Below are positions 25,246 through 33,776 of a stretch of DNA of 64,000 nt, piece after piece. The position numbers were made by a program, and so were the translations under genes. The DNA comes from Paenibacillus thalictri. GTDB taxonomy: Bacteria; Bacillota; Bacilli; Paenibacillales; NBRC-103111. The notes under the pieces were generated by a model. That model was not told the origin of the DNA, searched no databases, and saw only the letters and a list, made by a program, of their open reading frames with translations. Numbering within the stretch: position 1 is the stretch's first letter; each line of letters opens with the position of its first letter. Location of the stretch: assembly GCF_004307995.1 (NCBI RefSeq), contig NZ_SIRE01000021.1, forward strand, positions 62,001-126,000, given 5' to 3'.

Positions 25246-26070
25246 ATGAAACCGCTTGCAGGTCAAATCAGCAGGCAAGCCGCGTTGATCGCTTATGTGC
25301 TGATTGTGCTGCTGCCGTTTACCGTGATGTTTTTCGCGACTTTTAAATCGATGGCCGGGCTGTTTCAAGATCCGTTTGGCATCCCGAAATCGTTTGCACC
25401 CAGCAATTATATCGAATTGTTCCGCAAAGAAGACATGCTTGTTTATTTTAAAAACAGCGGGGTTGTCACGTTTGCTTCCGTTTGCTTCATCTTGTTTTTC
25501 TCGAGCATGGTCGCTTATGGCATCACCCGGATGCCGGGACGCAAGGCTGCGCTGCTGTTCGCCTTGTTTTCCTTGGGCATGACGATACCGTCCCAGACGA
25601 GCATTATCCCGCTGTACATTTTGATGTCGAAGCTGGGTTTGACCAATTCGCAGTTCGGCCTGATTCTTGTGGAGACGGCGTTTATTATCCCGATCGGCGT
25701 GTTTATATTAACAGGTTTTATGAAAACGATTCCGCAGGAATTGATCGAAGCGGCGCAGATGGACGGCGCTAACGAATGGTACATATACCAGCGGATCGCC
25801 ATGCCGATCTCGCTGCCGTCGGTAGCTACTCTGGCTATTTTTGCGCTGATGATCGTTTGGAACAATTTGCTGCTGCCATTGCTGCTGCTGAAATCGAAAT
25901 CGGTGAAAACGCTGCCCTTGAAGCTGCTGGAGTTCAAAGGCGAATATTTGACCAATTATCCCCAGCTTTTTGCCGCTGTTGTTGTGATTTCGATTCCGAT
26001 GATCATCATGTATGTGTTTTTGCAAAGGTATTTTATTGAAGGCGTCACAGCGGGTTCCGTGAAAGGATAA
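25246..26070 (+). CDS. CUT1 sugar ABC transporter permease 2 (MalG/UgpE-type)
   Basis: 274 residues from ATG 25246 with GAGGTG six bases upstream. Six membrane segments and the EAA loop IEAAQMDGANEWYIYQRI, and the family C-terminal ending FIEGVTAGSVKG. It is the second half of the translocation pore. No ATPase gene follows. Confidence 0.92.
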   Translation: MKPLAGQISRQAALIAYVLIVLLPFTVMFFATFKSMAGLFQDPFGIPKSFAPSNYIELFRKEDMLVYFKNSGVVTFASVCFILFFSSMVAYGITRMPGRKAALLFALFSLGMTIPSQTSIIPLYILMSKLGLTNSQFGLILVETAFIIPIGVFILTGFMKTIPQELIEAAQMDGANEWYIYQRIAMPISLPSVATLAIFALMIVWNNLLLPLLLLKSKSVKTLPLKLLEFKGEYLTNYPQLFAAVVVISIPMIIMYVFLQRYFIEGVTAGSVKG

Positions 26071-26101
26071 CAATAGGATAACCGAAAGGGGCGGATAATG
26101 G

Positions 26102-27097
26102 ATGAGAGTCGTACAGGTTGGCGTAGGCAGCGCAACGTTCGGGAGGACATGGCGCAAAGGGTTAAAAGAAATCGCAGGGGTCGAGGTTGTCGGATTAATT
26201 GATGCCAGTCCGGTATTTTTGCAGGAAGCGCGTGAGTTTTTCGGTGTGCCGGAAGCATGCTGTGCGAGTTATGGAAGCAAGGAATTTTATGACCGCGTGC
26301 AGGCCGATTTTATAATCGATTCGACACCCCATGCTTTCCATTATAAAAATGCGCTGGAAGCGATGCGCTGCGGGCTTAACGTCATCGTTGTCAAACCGAT
26401 GAGCGACACGGCAGCGACGGCGCAAACGATGGTAAACGAAGCGGCGCGTTTGGGCAGGAAACTTGTCATCGCCCAGCAAATCCGCTTTATGGAGCCGGTG
26501 CTGCAGCTGAAAAAGCTGATTGCGGACGGTGTCATTGGAGATATTGCCTACATTCAAGCGGACAGCTATTTTACAAGACAAGGGCCGGTCAGAGACAAGT
26601 GGTATCAGCCGCATCCGCTGCTGCTGGAATGTGCGATCCATCAGTTCGATTTGATCCGCTGGATGTCGGGGCTGGAGCCTGATTCCGTGATCGCCGACGC
26701 CTGGAACATGCCGTGGAATGAAGAGGTATGGGGCAAAAAAACCGCGATCGCCTTGTTTCAGATGAACAACGGCAGCCGGGCGTTATTCCGCGGCTTATCT
26801 ACCGATCAGCCGGGAGAAAGTTATCCGGGACATTGGGAGATTGAAGGCACCAAAGGGGTGCTCAGTTTGATCAAGGGCAATATTTGGCTGAATGGGGAAC
26901 GGATCTGGCCGGCTGAAGAGCAGCGTGAAGCGGCGCTTGATCTTTCGGCGTTGAATGCGGAGGTGCTGAAGGACGCTTTGGCTTATTTCGCCGGGGGCGA
27001 AACCCCCGTTCTGACAGGGGCCGATAATTTGAAAAGCCTGAAGATGGCTTTTGCTTGCATCGAGTCGTCGGAAAAAGGAAGCAGAATCCAATTGTAA
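26102..27097 (+). CDS. Gfo/Idh/MocA family NAD(P)-dependent oxidoreductase (possible NAD-dependent glycosidase)
   Basis: 331 residues. The N-terminal Rossmann fold (VVQVGVGSATFGRTW) is followed by the catalytic Lys in VVKPMSDT, where the usual EKP carries Val for Glu, and a C-terminal alpha/beta substrate domain (HQFDLIRWM, EIEGTKGVLSL). The family includes sugar dehydrogenases and the NAD-dependent glycosidases of GH4-like mechanism, among them GH109 and the recently described sulfoquinovosidase family GH188. It lies directly after the ABC permeases, and no classical glycosidase is present in the window, so a glycoside-cleaving role is plausible. Simple dehydrogenase activity is equally compatible. 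Confidence 0.82.
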   Translation: MRVVQVGVGSATFGRTWRKGLKEIAGVEVVGLIDASPVFLQEAREFFGVPEACCASYGSKEFYDRVQADFIIDSTPHAFHYKNALEAMRCGLNVIVVKPMSDTAATAQTMVNEAARLGRKLVIAQQIRFMEPVLQLKKLIADGVIGDIAYIQADSYFTRQGPVRDKWYQPHPLLLECAIHQFDLIRWMSGLEPDSVIADAWNMPWNEEVWGKKTAIALFQMNNGSRALFRGLSTDQPGESYPGHWEIEGTKGVLSLIKGNIWLNGERIWPAEEQREAALDLSALNAEVLKDALAYFAGGETPVLTGADNLKSLKMAFACIESSEKGSRIQL

Positions 27098-27128
27098 AAA
27101 ATAGCGCAAGCGAACAGGAGGCAACGGC

Positions 27129-28256
27129 ATGTCGGCAGATCAACCAGCTACACGGCAAACCACAGATGATCAAGGGAAAGCGGCGGTCCATGAACCTTAC
27201 AACGTGTCGCCCGGCGATTATAAGGGATACTTGCAGGAAGCGCGTAACCATGACCGCGATTTATGGGAAAACAACGGATGGGGCATCCGCTCCATCGAAG
27301 GCGAACATGACACGCTGATCTGGACGTCCCCGTACCATTTTCGTTCAAGACCGCAGAAGGGGCCATTTGCGTTTGAGGAAGCAAGTATTTTGCAAACAAT
27401 GGTTGTTGACGTGCATTATACGAAAGAGCAGAAACGACAGATGAACGACAACGATTTTTACCTTACGGGCTGGAACGGCGTGGAGGACTTAAGGCCTCCG
27501 GGCGATCTGCAAATACGCAGTGAGGAGGACCGGACCGTTTGGGAAATCGGGGGCATGACTTACGAGGCGGCGCCGCCGGTTTGGAAAGTGCATGGCAAAG
27601 ACCGCGCGATCGATTATGACTTTACGTTCAGGGCCAACGCTCCGGCTATCTGGATGACCGATCCGGCCAAAAGCGCTGTGGAAACCGGCGACCGCTGGCA
27701 CATGATTTATGTGGATGCGGAGGGCAAGCTGGGGACGCCGGACAGAACGATACCGGTGTCGGGTATGGCTTGGCACGAACGGCATGTCCATCTGTCAACG
27801 ACTTATGATCCGGCCTCCTTGCTTAAGGGCCGGGGGCTTGTGATCCACAATGCGTTTTCCCGCGATTTTCAGGTGTTTTTCCTGGCCCGCCCCGACCTGG
27901 GCGTATACCGGGCCAAGGTGATCAGCCCCGGCGGTCTTGTCGATTTCTTCGGCGAAAGCGAAATCAAGATGACGGTCGACCAGCATTGGACGGATCCGCG
28001 CAGCCGTTTTGAAATTCCGTGTGTTTGGACGATTGAGCTGGAGAACGCTCAGGGCAAGCTCAGCTTGCATGTCACCGGTTTTGCGCGCTCGTATTATTTA
28101 TGGAACAATTTGCGCCGGGGCGTCAACGTATTGTATTGGTGGCTGGCGGAATCGACAGGCGAATGGACCGATAAGCGCACGCAAACAACAACAGCGATAA
28201 CCGAGCTGAAACATGTCGTTCATGCGAACCGGACATTTTATCATTACTCCAAATAA
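27129..28256 (+). CDS. uncharacterised protein, weak CrtC/AttH-like (lipocalin-type beta fold) resemblance
   Basis: 375 residues, not firmly recognised. AGCGAACAGGAGGCAAC precedes ATG 27129. No signal peptide or membrane segment is seen, so it is probably cytoplasmic. It is rich in aromatic and charged residues, with notable motifs YEAAPPVWKVHGKDRAIDYD, GMAWHERHVH and SYYLWNNLRR. The alternation suggests two beta-barrel halves. The WHERH motif and the overall pattern recall the hydroxyneurosporene synthase/AttH group, but I would not assign a reaction. It sits between a Gfo/Idh/MocA protein and an enolase-superfamily dehydratase inside the operon, and probably acts on the same substrate, possibly as a lyase, hydratase or isomerase. 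Confidence 0.5.
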   Translation: MSADQPATRQTTDDQGKAAVHEPYNVSPGDYKGYLQEARNHDRDLWENNGWGIRSIEGEHDTLIWTSPYHFRSRPQKGPFAFEEASILQTMVVDVHYTKEQKRQMNDNDFYLTGWNGVEDLRPPGDLQIRSEEDRTVWEIGGMTYEAAPPVWKVHGKDRAIDYDFTFRANAPAIWMTDPAKSAVETGDRWHMIYVDAEGKLGTPDRTIPVSGMAWHERHVHLSTTYDPASLLKGRGLVIHNAFSRDFQVFFLARPDLGVYRAKVISPGGLVDFFGESEIKMTVDQHWTDPRSRFEIPCVWTIELENAQGKLSLHVTGFARSYYLWNNLRRGVNVLYWWLAESTGEWTDKRTQTTTAITELKHVVHANRTFYHYSK

Positions 28257-28274
28257 GAAAGGCAGTGTGTTAGT

Positions 28275-29378
28275 GTGGAAGCGAAAATACGCGAGGTTCA
28301 CGTATACGGAGTCAAAGTGCCGCGGAAAGGAACGTGGTCGCTGCATCGCGGCACGATTCCGACCCACTCGACGTTTACGCTGGTGAAGCTGGTGTCGGAG
28401 GACGGCGTTGTTGGCTGGGGGGAAGCGACCATCCCGTTTCCGACGCTCAAACCTTTAATCGAATATTATTTGACCGACCTGCTGATCGGCCGCGATGTGC
28501 TGAACATCGGACACATTCACGATGAAATCGACCGTGTGGAAATGATGGTGATGGAACGGATCGGCTTCTGGAACCCGGCAAGAGCGGCCATCGATATCGC
28601 CCTTCACGATATGAAGGGGAAATATCTCGGTTTGCCGGTTTCCCGGCTGCTCGGCAGCATTTACCGGGACCGCATTCCGATGATCAAAAATGTCGGAATC
28701 GGCGATGTGGCAAGTTCGGTGCAAATCGCCGAGCGGCTGGTCGGGGAAGGTTACCGTACGGTAAAAATCCGCGTTGGCGCCGATGAACGGCTGGATGTAG
28801 AGCGAATTACCGCGCTGCATAAACACCTGGGCCCGGAAATTCCGATTCGCGCCGACGCCAATCAGGCATGGAGCTTAAAGCAGGCCGCTTCGATCGTCAA
28901 ACGGATGGAGCCGTACGGCCTGGAAAGCATCGAGCAGCCGCTCAAGCGCTGGGATATCGCCGGGGCCCGCGAATTAATGTCGCTGGTTGATGCACCGATT
29001 ATGGCGGATGAAGGCTTCTGGACATTGGACGAAGCGATGGCGCTGATGCAAGGCAGGGCGGTCAACATCCTGCATCTGTATTTATCCAAATGCGGGGGAT
29101 TGTATCCCGCGATGCAGATCGTGAATGCGGCCCGCGCTTTTGATGTCGACGTCACGCTTGGCGAGCGGCTGCCGCTTGGCATCTGCGAGGCGGCGGACGC
29201 CCATTTTGCCGCGGTTCTGCCGAAGCTGCAGTACCCTTGCGCGATCTCTTACGATCTCAATGAAGATGATTTGCTGACGCATTCGCTGCAAAGATCGGCC
29301 GGCTGCTTGCACTTGCCCGAAGGAGCGGGATTGGGCATTGAAGTCGATGAGCAGAAGGCAGCTTTTTATTCGGCTTAA
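28275..29378 (+). CDS. mandelate racemase/muconate lactonizing enzyme family sugar-acid dehydratase
   Basis: 367 residues starting GTG 28275. Enolase-superfamily features are complete: metal ligands Asp194 (RADANQ), Glu220 (SIEQP) and an acidic pair 245-246 (MADEGF); catalytic Lys164 in KIR on the second strand and Lys272 in LSKCGG on the sixth. Lys on opposite strands is the muconate-lactonizing/dipeptide-epimerase-type arrangement. In a sugar operon such enzymes usually dehydrate an aldonate to a 2-keto-3-deoxy acid, which the DapA-type aldolase of the same operon would cleave. The published sulfo-ED dehydratase belongs to a different (IlvD/Edd) family, so this would be a replacement. Confidence 0.85.
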   Translation: MEAKIREVHVYGVKVPRKGTWSLHRGTIPTHSTFTLVKLVSEDGVVGWGEATIPFPTLKPLIEYYLTDLLIGRDVLNIGHIHDEIDRVEMMVMERIGFWNPARAAIDIALHDMKGKYLGLPVSRLLGSIYRDRIPMIKNVGIGDVASSVQIAERLVGEGYRTVKIRVGADERLDVERITALHKHLGPEIPIRADANQAWSLKQAASIVKRMEPYGLESIEQPLKRWDIAGARELMSLVDAPIMADEGFWTLDEAMALMQGRAVNILHLYLSKCGGLYPAMQIVNAARAFDVDVTLGERLPLGICEAADAHFAAVLPKLQYPCAISYDLNEDDLLTHSLQRSAGCLHLPEGAGLGIEVDEQKAAFYSA

Positions 29379-29416
29379 AATGAAGAGGTTCGCCGAAACC
29401 AAAGGAGGCGATTGCC

Positions 29417-30526
29417 GTGAGCGGAACACCGCTTACCGGTCCTATGGACGCAAGCAGGATTAACAAAACGGATGAACCGGCAGTCTGCGAAACGGCGGAC
29501 GTTTTGGGTTGCAAGGCGCTGCGGCTGCGATCCGGTCTCTATGAAGCGCTGCTTCTGCCCGAGCGCGGCGGAAACTTGATTTCATTCAGCCATACGGCGC
29601 GGAAAACGTATCGGTTTCTCCGTTCCCCGCGGCCCGATCAGGAGCAGGAATTTGCCGATAAGCCGTCCCGTTACGGCATTCCCGTATTGTTTCCGCCGAA
29701 CCGGATCGACGGGGGCGTCTTCCAGGCAGCCGGCAAAACGTACCGTTTTCCCGTCAATGAACTAAACCTGAACAACCATATCCACGGCTTGTTTGTGCGT
29801 TCCCCATGGCAAGTGCTGGAGTGTGGAACGGCGGGGGATGAAGCTTATGCGGAAATCGGGCAGCGGGTCGACGAGTCGCATCCGGCTTATGAGCTGTTCC
29901 CGCATCGCTTCGAGTTCCGGATCCGTTATTCGCTGACCGGGGCGGGGCTTGCACAGCAAATACACATCCGTAATGACGGGGAAGAACCGATGCCGTGTAT
30001 GCTTGGTTTTCATACGGCGTTTTGTTTTCCTTTCTCCGCAGACGGCAGGCCGGAAGATTACAAGGTGCATGTAACGATCGGCAGCCGCTGGGAGACCGAT
30101 AAGCGAATGCTGCCTACGGGCAAGCTGCTTCCTTTAAGCGGGCACGATGAACTTGTTGCCGGCGAGGGAACCTCGCCGTTTGCCAAAGAATGGGCGGATT
30201 ATTATACGGCCAACCCGCGCCGTACGGAAGAGGGGAAATGGAACAACAGGATGCATCTGACCGATGCAAAAATGAAGATCCGGCTTGTGTATGAGGTTGG
30301 CGGCCCATATAAGCAATGGGTTATTTGGAATGACTCGGCGGCCGGTGATTTTATTTGCGTGGAGCCGCAATCGTGTGCGGTGAATGGCGCCAATCTGGAT
30401 ATTCCGGCTGAGGAAAGCGGGCTTGTACTGCTGCAGCCGGGTGAGGTATGGGAAGCGGAAAGCCGGCTTTTCGCCGAGTTTGACATAAGGGAGAACGGCA
30501 TCGATGACGGACAGTTTGAGCGATAA
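29417..30526 (+). CDS. aldose 1-epimerase (mutarotase) family protein
   Basis: 369 residues from GTG 29417, with AAAGGAGGCG upstream. Seen: LLPERGGNLISF at the N-terminus, a His/aromatic pair in NNHIHGLFVRSPW, LGFHTAFCFPF and a C-terminal CVEPQSCAVNG with the family Glu. It interconverts the alpha and beta anomers of an aldose, so that the downstream dehydrogenase receives the correct anomer. Mutarotases accompany sulfoquinovose gene clusters (YihR) as well as ordinary sugar clusters. Its stop overlaps the following SDR gene by 23 bp. Confidence 0.85.
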   Translation: MSGTPLTGPMDASRINKTDEPAVCETADVLGCKALRLRSGLYEALLLPERGGNLISFSHTARKTYRFLRSPRPDQEQEFADKPSRYGIPVLFPPNRIDGGVFQAAGKTYRFPVNELNLNNHIHGLFVRSPWQVLECGTAGDEAYAEIGQRVDESHPAYELFPHRFEFRIRYSLTGAGLAQQIHIRNDGEEPMPCMLGFHTAFCFPFSADGRPEDYKVHVTIGSRWETDKRMLPTGKLLPLSGHDELVAGEGTSPFAKEWADYYTANPRRTEEGKWNNRMHLTDAKMKIRLVYEVGGPYKQWVIWNDSAAGDFICVEPQSCAVNGANLDIPAEESGLVLLQPGEVWEAESRLFAEFDIRENGIDDGQFER

Positions 30527-31316
30527 AGTAGTGATGGTAACGGGTTCGGCCAAAAGCATCGGCAAAGGCATTGCGTTGGAATTTGCCGGTCATGGCTGCA
30601 GCGTGATCATTGCCGACCGCGATGAAACGGCCGGCGAAGCAACCGCTGCGCAGATCAGAGCAAACGGCGGCAAAGCGCAATTCATCCGTATGGATTTGAC
30701 GTCTCCGCGCGATATTGGACTTGCTGTCGAGCGGGCTGCGGCCGATAACGGGAAAATCGACATATTGATTAACAACGCGGCGGTGGTCGAGCCGCTTAAG
30801 CCTTTTCTGGAGCTGACGGAAGCGGACTGGAATACGGTGGTGGGCGGCAATGTGACCGGCACCTTTATGCTCAGCCAAGCGGCCGCCAAGCTGATGGTCC
30901 GCCATGATCAAGGCGGCGTGATTATTAATCTGCTGGCCATTCAAACGGAAAGCCCGCTGCCCGGATATGCGGCGTATTGCACAAGCAAAGGCGGCATGGA
31001 GGTGCTGACCCGGTCGATGGCGATCGAGCTGGCTCCGTACCGCATCCGCGTCAACGGCATTGCGCTTGGCGCGGTTTATGCGGATTCGGTTCGCCGCAAT
31101 TTGCCCCAGGATCAATATCCGCCGGAGCTGGACGATTTCGAGAATGTGCCTCCCGAGCTGGACGCCGCGTCCGGTACGCTGGTCGGCCGGCTTGGCAGAC
31201 CGTCTGACGTCGGCAAGCTGGCTGTTTTCCTGGCTTCGCCCGGCGCCGGTTTCTTGACCGGGGGCGTATACAGAGCGGACGGCGGCAGATTGATTAACAG
31301 GAGGCCGCAAGTATGA
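30504..31316 (+). CDS. short-chain dehydrogenase/reductase (candidate sugar 1-dehydrogenase)
   Basis: 270 residues, classical SDR. Seen: TGSAKSIGKG nucleotide loop, Asp38-type NAD preference (IIADRDE), NNAAV, and the catalytic YxxxK as YCTSK; the usual catalytic Ser position reads LLAIQTESPLPGY, so the serine is displaced or shifted. The family includes glucose and sulfoquinovose 1-dehydrogenases that make aldonolactones. The gene overlaps the mutarotase gene before it and, by ATGA, the metallo-beta-lactamase-fold gene after it, so all three are coupled. Oxidation of an aldose to a lactone is the best context-based guess. Confidence 0.85.
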   Translation: MTDSLSDKVVMVTGSAKSIGKGIALEFAGHGCSVIIADRDETAGEATAAQIRANGGKAQFIRMDLTSPRDIGLAVERAAADNGKIDILINNAAVVEPLKPFLELTEADWNTVVGGNVTGTFMLSQAAAKLMVRHDQGGVIINLLAIQTESPLPGYAAYCTSKGGMEVLTRSMAIELAPYRIRVNGIALGAVYADSVRRNLPQDQYPPELDDFENVPPELDAASGTLVGRLGRPSDVGKLAVFLASPGAGFLTGGVYRADGGRLINRRPQV

Positions 31317-32278
31317 ACCAGGCAGTGAATGGGCTGTACCGGATTCCTTGTCGGATCGGCAGCGACAAACCGCTTTATCAGCATGTGCTGGCAAACGGCG
31401 ATACGGTATTATGGATCGACGCGGGCATCGCTTCTACGCCGGAGCAGGATATGTTCCCTTATTGGCATCGGCTTGCCGGCGAAGCGGTGGCGGAACAAAC
31501 CCATCTGCTGGTCATCACCCATGCCGATGTCGATCATTACGGCGGCATGGCGGCGATGAGAAACAAGCTGCCGTTTTTGACCGCGATGGCCCACATCGCC
31601 GATGTGCCGTGGATTGCCGATACGGAGCGGATCATCGCCGAGCGGTACAACATGCATGCCGCTGACGGAATGGGACTAACTCCGGAGCGGATCGCCCAAC
31701 TGAAAGAACGATCGGGCGGCGGCGGGCGCGTCGATACCGCTTTATCCGGCGGCGAAACGTTACAGCTTGACGAAGCGGGACAGTGGCGGCTGATCCATAC
31801 GCCGGGCCATACGCCCGGCCATCTCATGTTGTGGGAAGAAAACGCCGCCTGCGCGGTGATCGGCGATGCCGCGCTGGGCCGGGGGCTGTTTAATACGACG
31901 GGCAAGCTGGTTGCTCCGCCTCCGTATTATGACTGCGCTGCTTATCGCCAAACGATTGAAACGATCCGAGAATTGCAGCCGGATATCGTATATACCTCGC
32001 ATTTTCCGGTCATGGAGGGGGCGGCCATTCGGCGTTTTCTGAATGAAAGCCTAGATATGATGCGGCAGCTGGACCAAACGTTAAGGCTGCTGCCCAAATG
32101 CTGCGGGTATTCGCTGGGGGAACTTTGCCTGGAAACGGGAAGCCGTCTCGGTTATTGGCCGGAAACGGCCTGGGCCGGCTTAAGCGACCCGTTGTCCGCT
32201 CATCTGCAGGCGATGTTCCGCGAAGGAGCCGTTCGCGTGGAGGTTGAAAATGGCCGGCGGCAGTACTATTTTCAATAA
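31313..32278 (+). CDS. metallo-beta-lactamase-fold hydrolase (candidate aldonolactonase)
   Basis: 321 residues. The start ATG 31313 overlaps the SDR stop. The metal motif is HADVDH (His70, Asp72, Asp74, His75), with Asp replacing the second His of the usual HxHxDH; HTPGHTPGHLMLW supplies the next His, and VIGDAALG the bridging Asp. The C-terminal half is a helical extension. MBL-fold proteins include lactonases. In this operon the missing step between the sugar dehydrogenase and the dehydratase is lactone hydrolysis, and no SMP-30-type lactonase is present, so this is the prime candidate. Glyoxalase-II-like thioester hydrolysis is an alternative. Confidence 0.8.
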   Translation: MNQAVNGLYRIPCRIGSDKPLYQHVLANGDTVLWIDAGIASTPEQDMFPYWHRLAGEAVAEQTHLLVITHADVDHYGGMAAMRNKLPFLTAMAHIADVPWIADTERIIAERYNMHAADGMGLTPERIAQLKERSGGGGRVDTALSGGETLQLDEAGQWRLIHTPGHTPGHLMLWEENAACAVIGDAALGRGLFNTTGKLVAPPPYYDCAAYRQTIETIRELQPDIVYTSHFPVMEGAAIRRFLNESLDMMRQLDQTLRLLPKCCGYSLGELCLETGSRLGYWPETAWAGLSDPLSAHLQAMFREGAVRVEVENGRRQYYFQ

Positions 32279-32303
32279 CAATGAACACGGGAGGTAGAAC
32301 AAT

Positions 32304-33767
32304 ATGAAAGAAGCGGTCAAGATGGAAGTCGGCATGTACATCAACGGCGCCTGGGTGCAGTCCGTACAATCCGCCCGGCGGGAGATCAGAAATCCGGCCA
32401 ACGGCCACGTTGTCGGCACCATTCCGGCTGCGACCGGAGAAGATGCCGCTTTGGCGGTTGATTATGCGCATGCGGCTTTCCCGTCCTGGTCCAAGATGAC
32501 GGCAGGCGACCGGTCGGCCTTGCTCATCGAGGCGGGGGAAATAATAAAGCGGAGGAAACATGAAATTGCCGAAATATTAACGTTGGAGCAAGGCAAGCCG
32601 CTTGCCGAAGCGATCGGCGAAGTGACGATTGCCGCGGATTATCTCATCTGGTACGGGCAGGAGGCGCGGCGGATTTACGGGGAGACGATTCCGTCTTCCG
32701 CCGGCAACAAAAGGATTGTAGTCATTCGCCAGCCGATTGGCGTTGTCGCGGCGATTACGCCGTGGAATTTTCCAGCGTCGATGATCACTCGCAAAATCGG
32801 TCCGGCTTTGGCCGCAGGCTGCACCGTCGTGCTTAAACCGGCTGACGCGACGCCGCTCACGGCGGTCAAGCTGTTCGAAATTTTTGACGAATGCGGTTTT
32901 CCGCCCGGGGTCGTCAACCTTGTCACGGGCAAAGGCAGCGTGGTGGGCGCGGAGTGGCTAAGCAACAAAAAAGTGAGCAAAATCGCTTTTACCGGCTCGA
33001 CCGAGGTAGGCAAAAAGCTGCTGGAAGCCGCGTCCGCACAGGTAAAACGGATGACGATGGAGCTTGGCGGACATGCGCCGTTTATCGTGTTTGACGACGC
33101 CAATCTGGATGAAGCGGTCGAGGCATGTATGGTAAGCAAATACCGCAACGCCGGACAAACGTGCATCTGCGCCAACCGCGTATATGTGCAGGAAGGTGTT
33201 GCGGAAGCTTTCACCGGCAAATTGCTGGAGAAGGTCAAGCAGCTGAAAATTGGCGACGGCATGGAGCCGGGAGTCGAAATCGGCCCGTTGATTAACGAGG
33301 AAGCTCGGGATAAGGTGCTGCAGCAAGTGGACGATGCGGTCGGCAAAGGAGCCGTTTTGCTGCATGGCGGCAAGAAGTGGGAGCCGGCTTCGGCAGAGCT
33401 GCGCTACGGGGCGTTCATCGAACCGACTTTGCTGGCCCATGTCGACAAGTCGATGGAGATTTGCCGCGAGGAAACGTTTGGTCCGGTCGCTCCGATTATT
33501 TCCTTCCGCACGGAAGAGGAGGTTTTGGCTGAGGCCAATTCACTGGAATACGGGCTCGCGGCTTATGCGTTTACGCAGGACCTCGGGCGTTCGATCCGCA
33601 TATCCGAAGGTTTGCAGTACGGAATCGTCGGCATCAACGATGCGCTGCCAACGGTTGTTCAGGCCCCTTTTGGCGGCTGGAAGGAAAGCGGTTTGGGCAG
33701 CGAGGGCGGCCGGCAAGGCATGGACGGCTTTCTCGAAACCAAATATATTTCCGTGAAGATGGTGTAA
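32304..33767 (+). CDS. NAD(P)-dependent aldehyde dehydrogenase, succinate-semialdehyde-dehydrogenase (GabD)-like
   Basis: 487 residues, full length. GGGAGG precedes ATG 32304. Seen: TPWNFPASMI, base Glu253 in MELGGHAPF, nucleophile Cys287 in GQTCICANR, and EVGFGPVAP-type and PFGGWKESG motifs. GQTCICANR and the overall features match GabD-type enzymes. The sulfolactaldehyde dehydrogenase of the sulfo-ED pathway is GabD-like, so this gene fits oxidation of the aldehyde released by the DapA-type aldolase. It is followed after 9 nt by a TauE/SafE exporter. A second, quite different ALDH occurs at 3429, so the two blocks have separate enzymes for this step. Confidence 0.88.
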   Translation: MKEAVKMEVGMYINGAWVQSVQSARREIRNPANGHVVGTIPAATGEDAALAVDYAHAAFPSWSKMTAGDRSALLIEAGEIIKRRKHEIAEILTLEQGKPLAEAIGEVTIAADYLIWYGQEARRIYGETIPSSAGNKRIVVIRQPIGVVAAITPWNFPASMITRKIGPALAAGCTVVLKPADATPLTAVKLFEIFDECGFPPGVVNLVTGKGSVVGAEWLSNKKVSKIAFTGSTEVGKKLLEAASAQVKRMTMELGGHAPFIVFDDANLDEAVEACMVSKYRNAGQTCICANRVYVQEGVAEAFTGKLLEKVKQLKIGDGMEPGVEIGPLINEEARDKVLQQVDDAVGKGAVLLHGGKKWEPASAELRYGAFIEPTLLAHVDKSMEICREETFGPVAPIISFRTEEEVLAEANSLEYGLAAYAFTQDLGRSIRISEGLQYGIVGINDALPTVVQAPFGGWKESGLGSEGGRQGMDGFLETKYISVKMV

Positions 33768-33776
33768 CTTCCGGAC

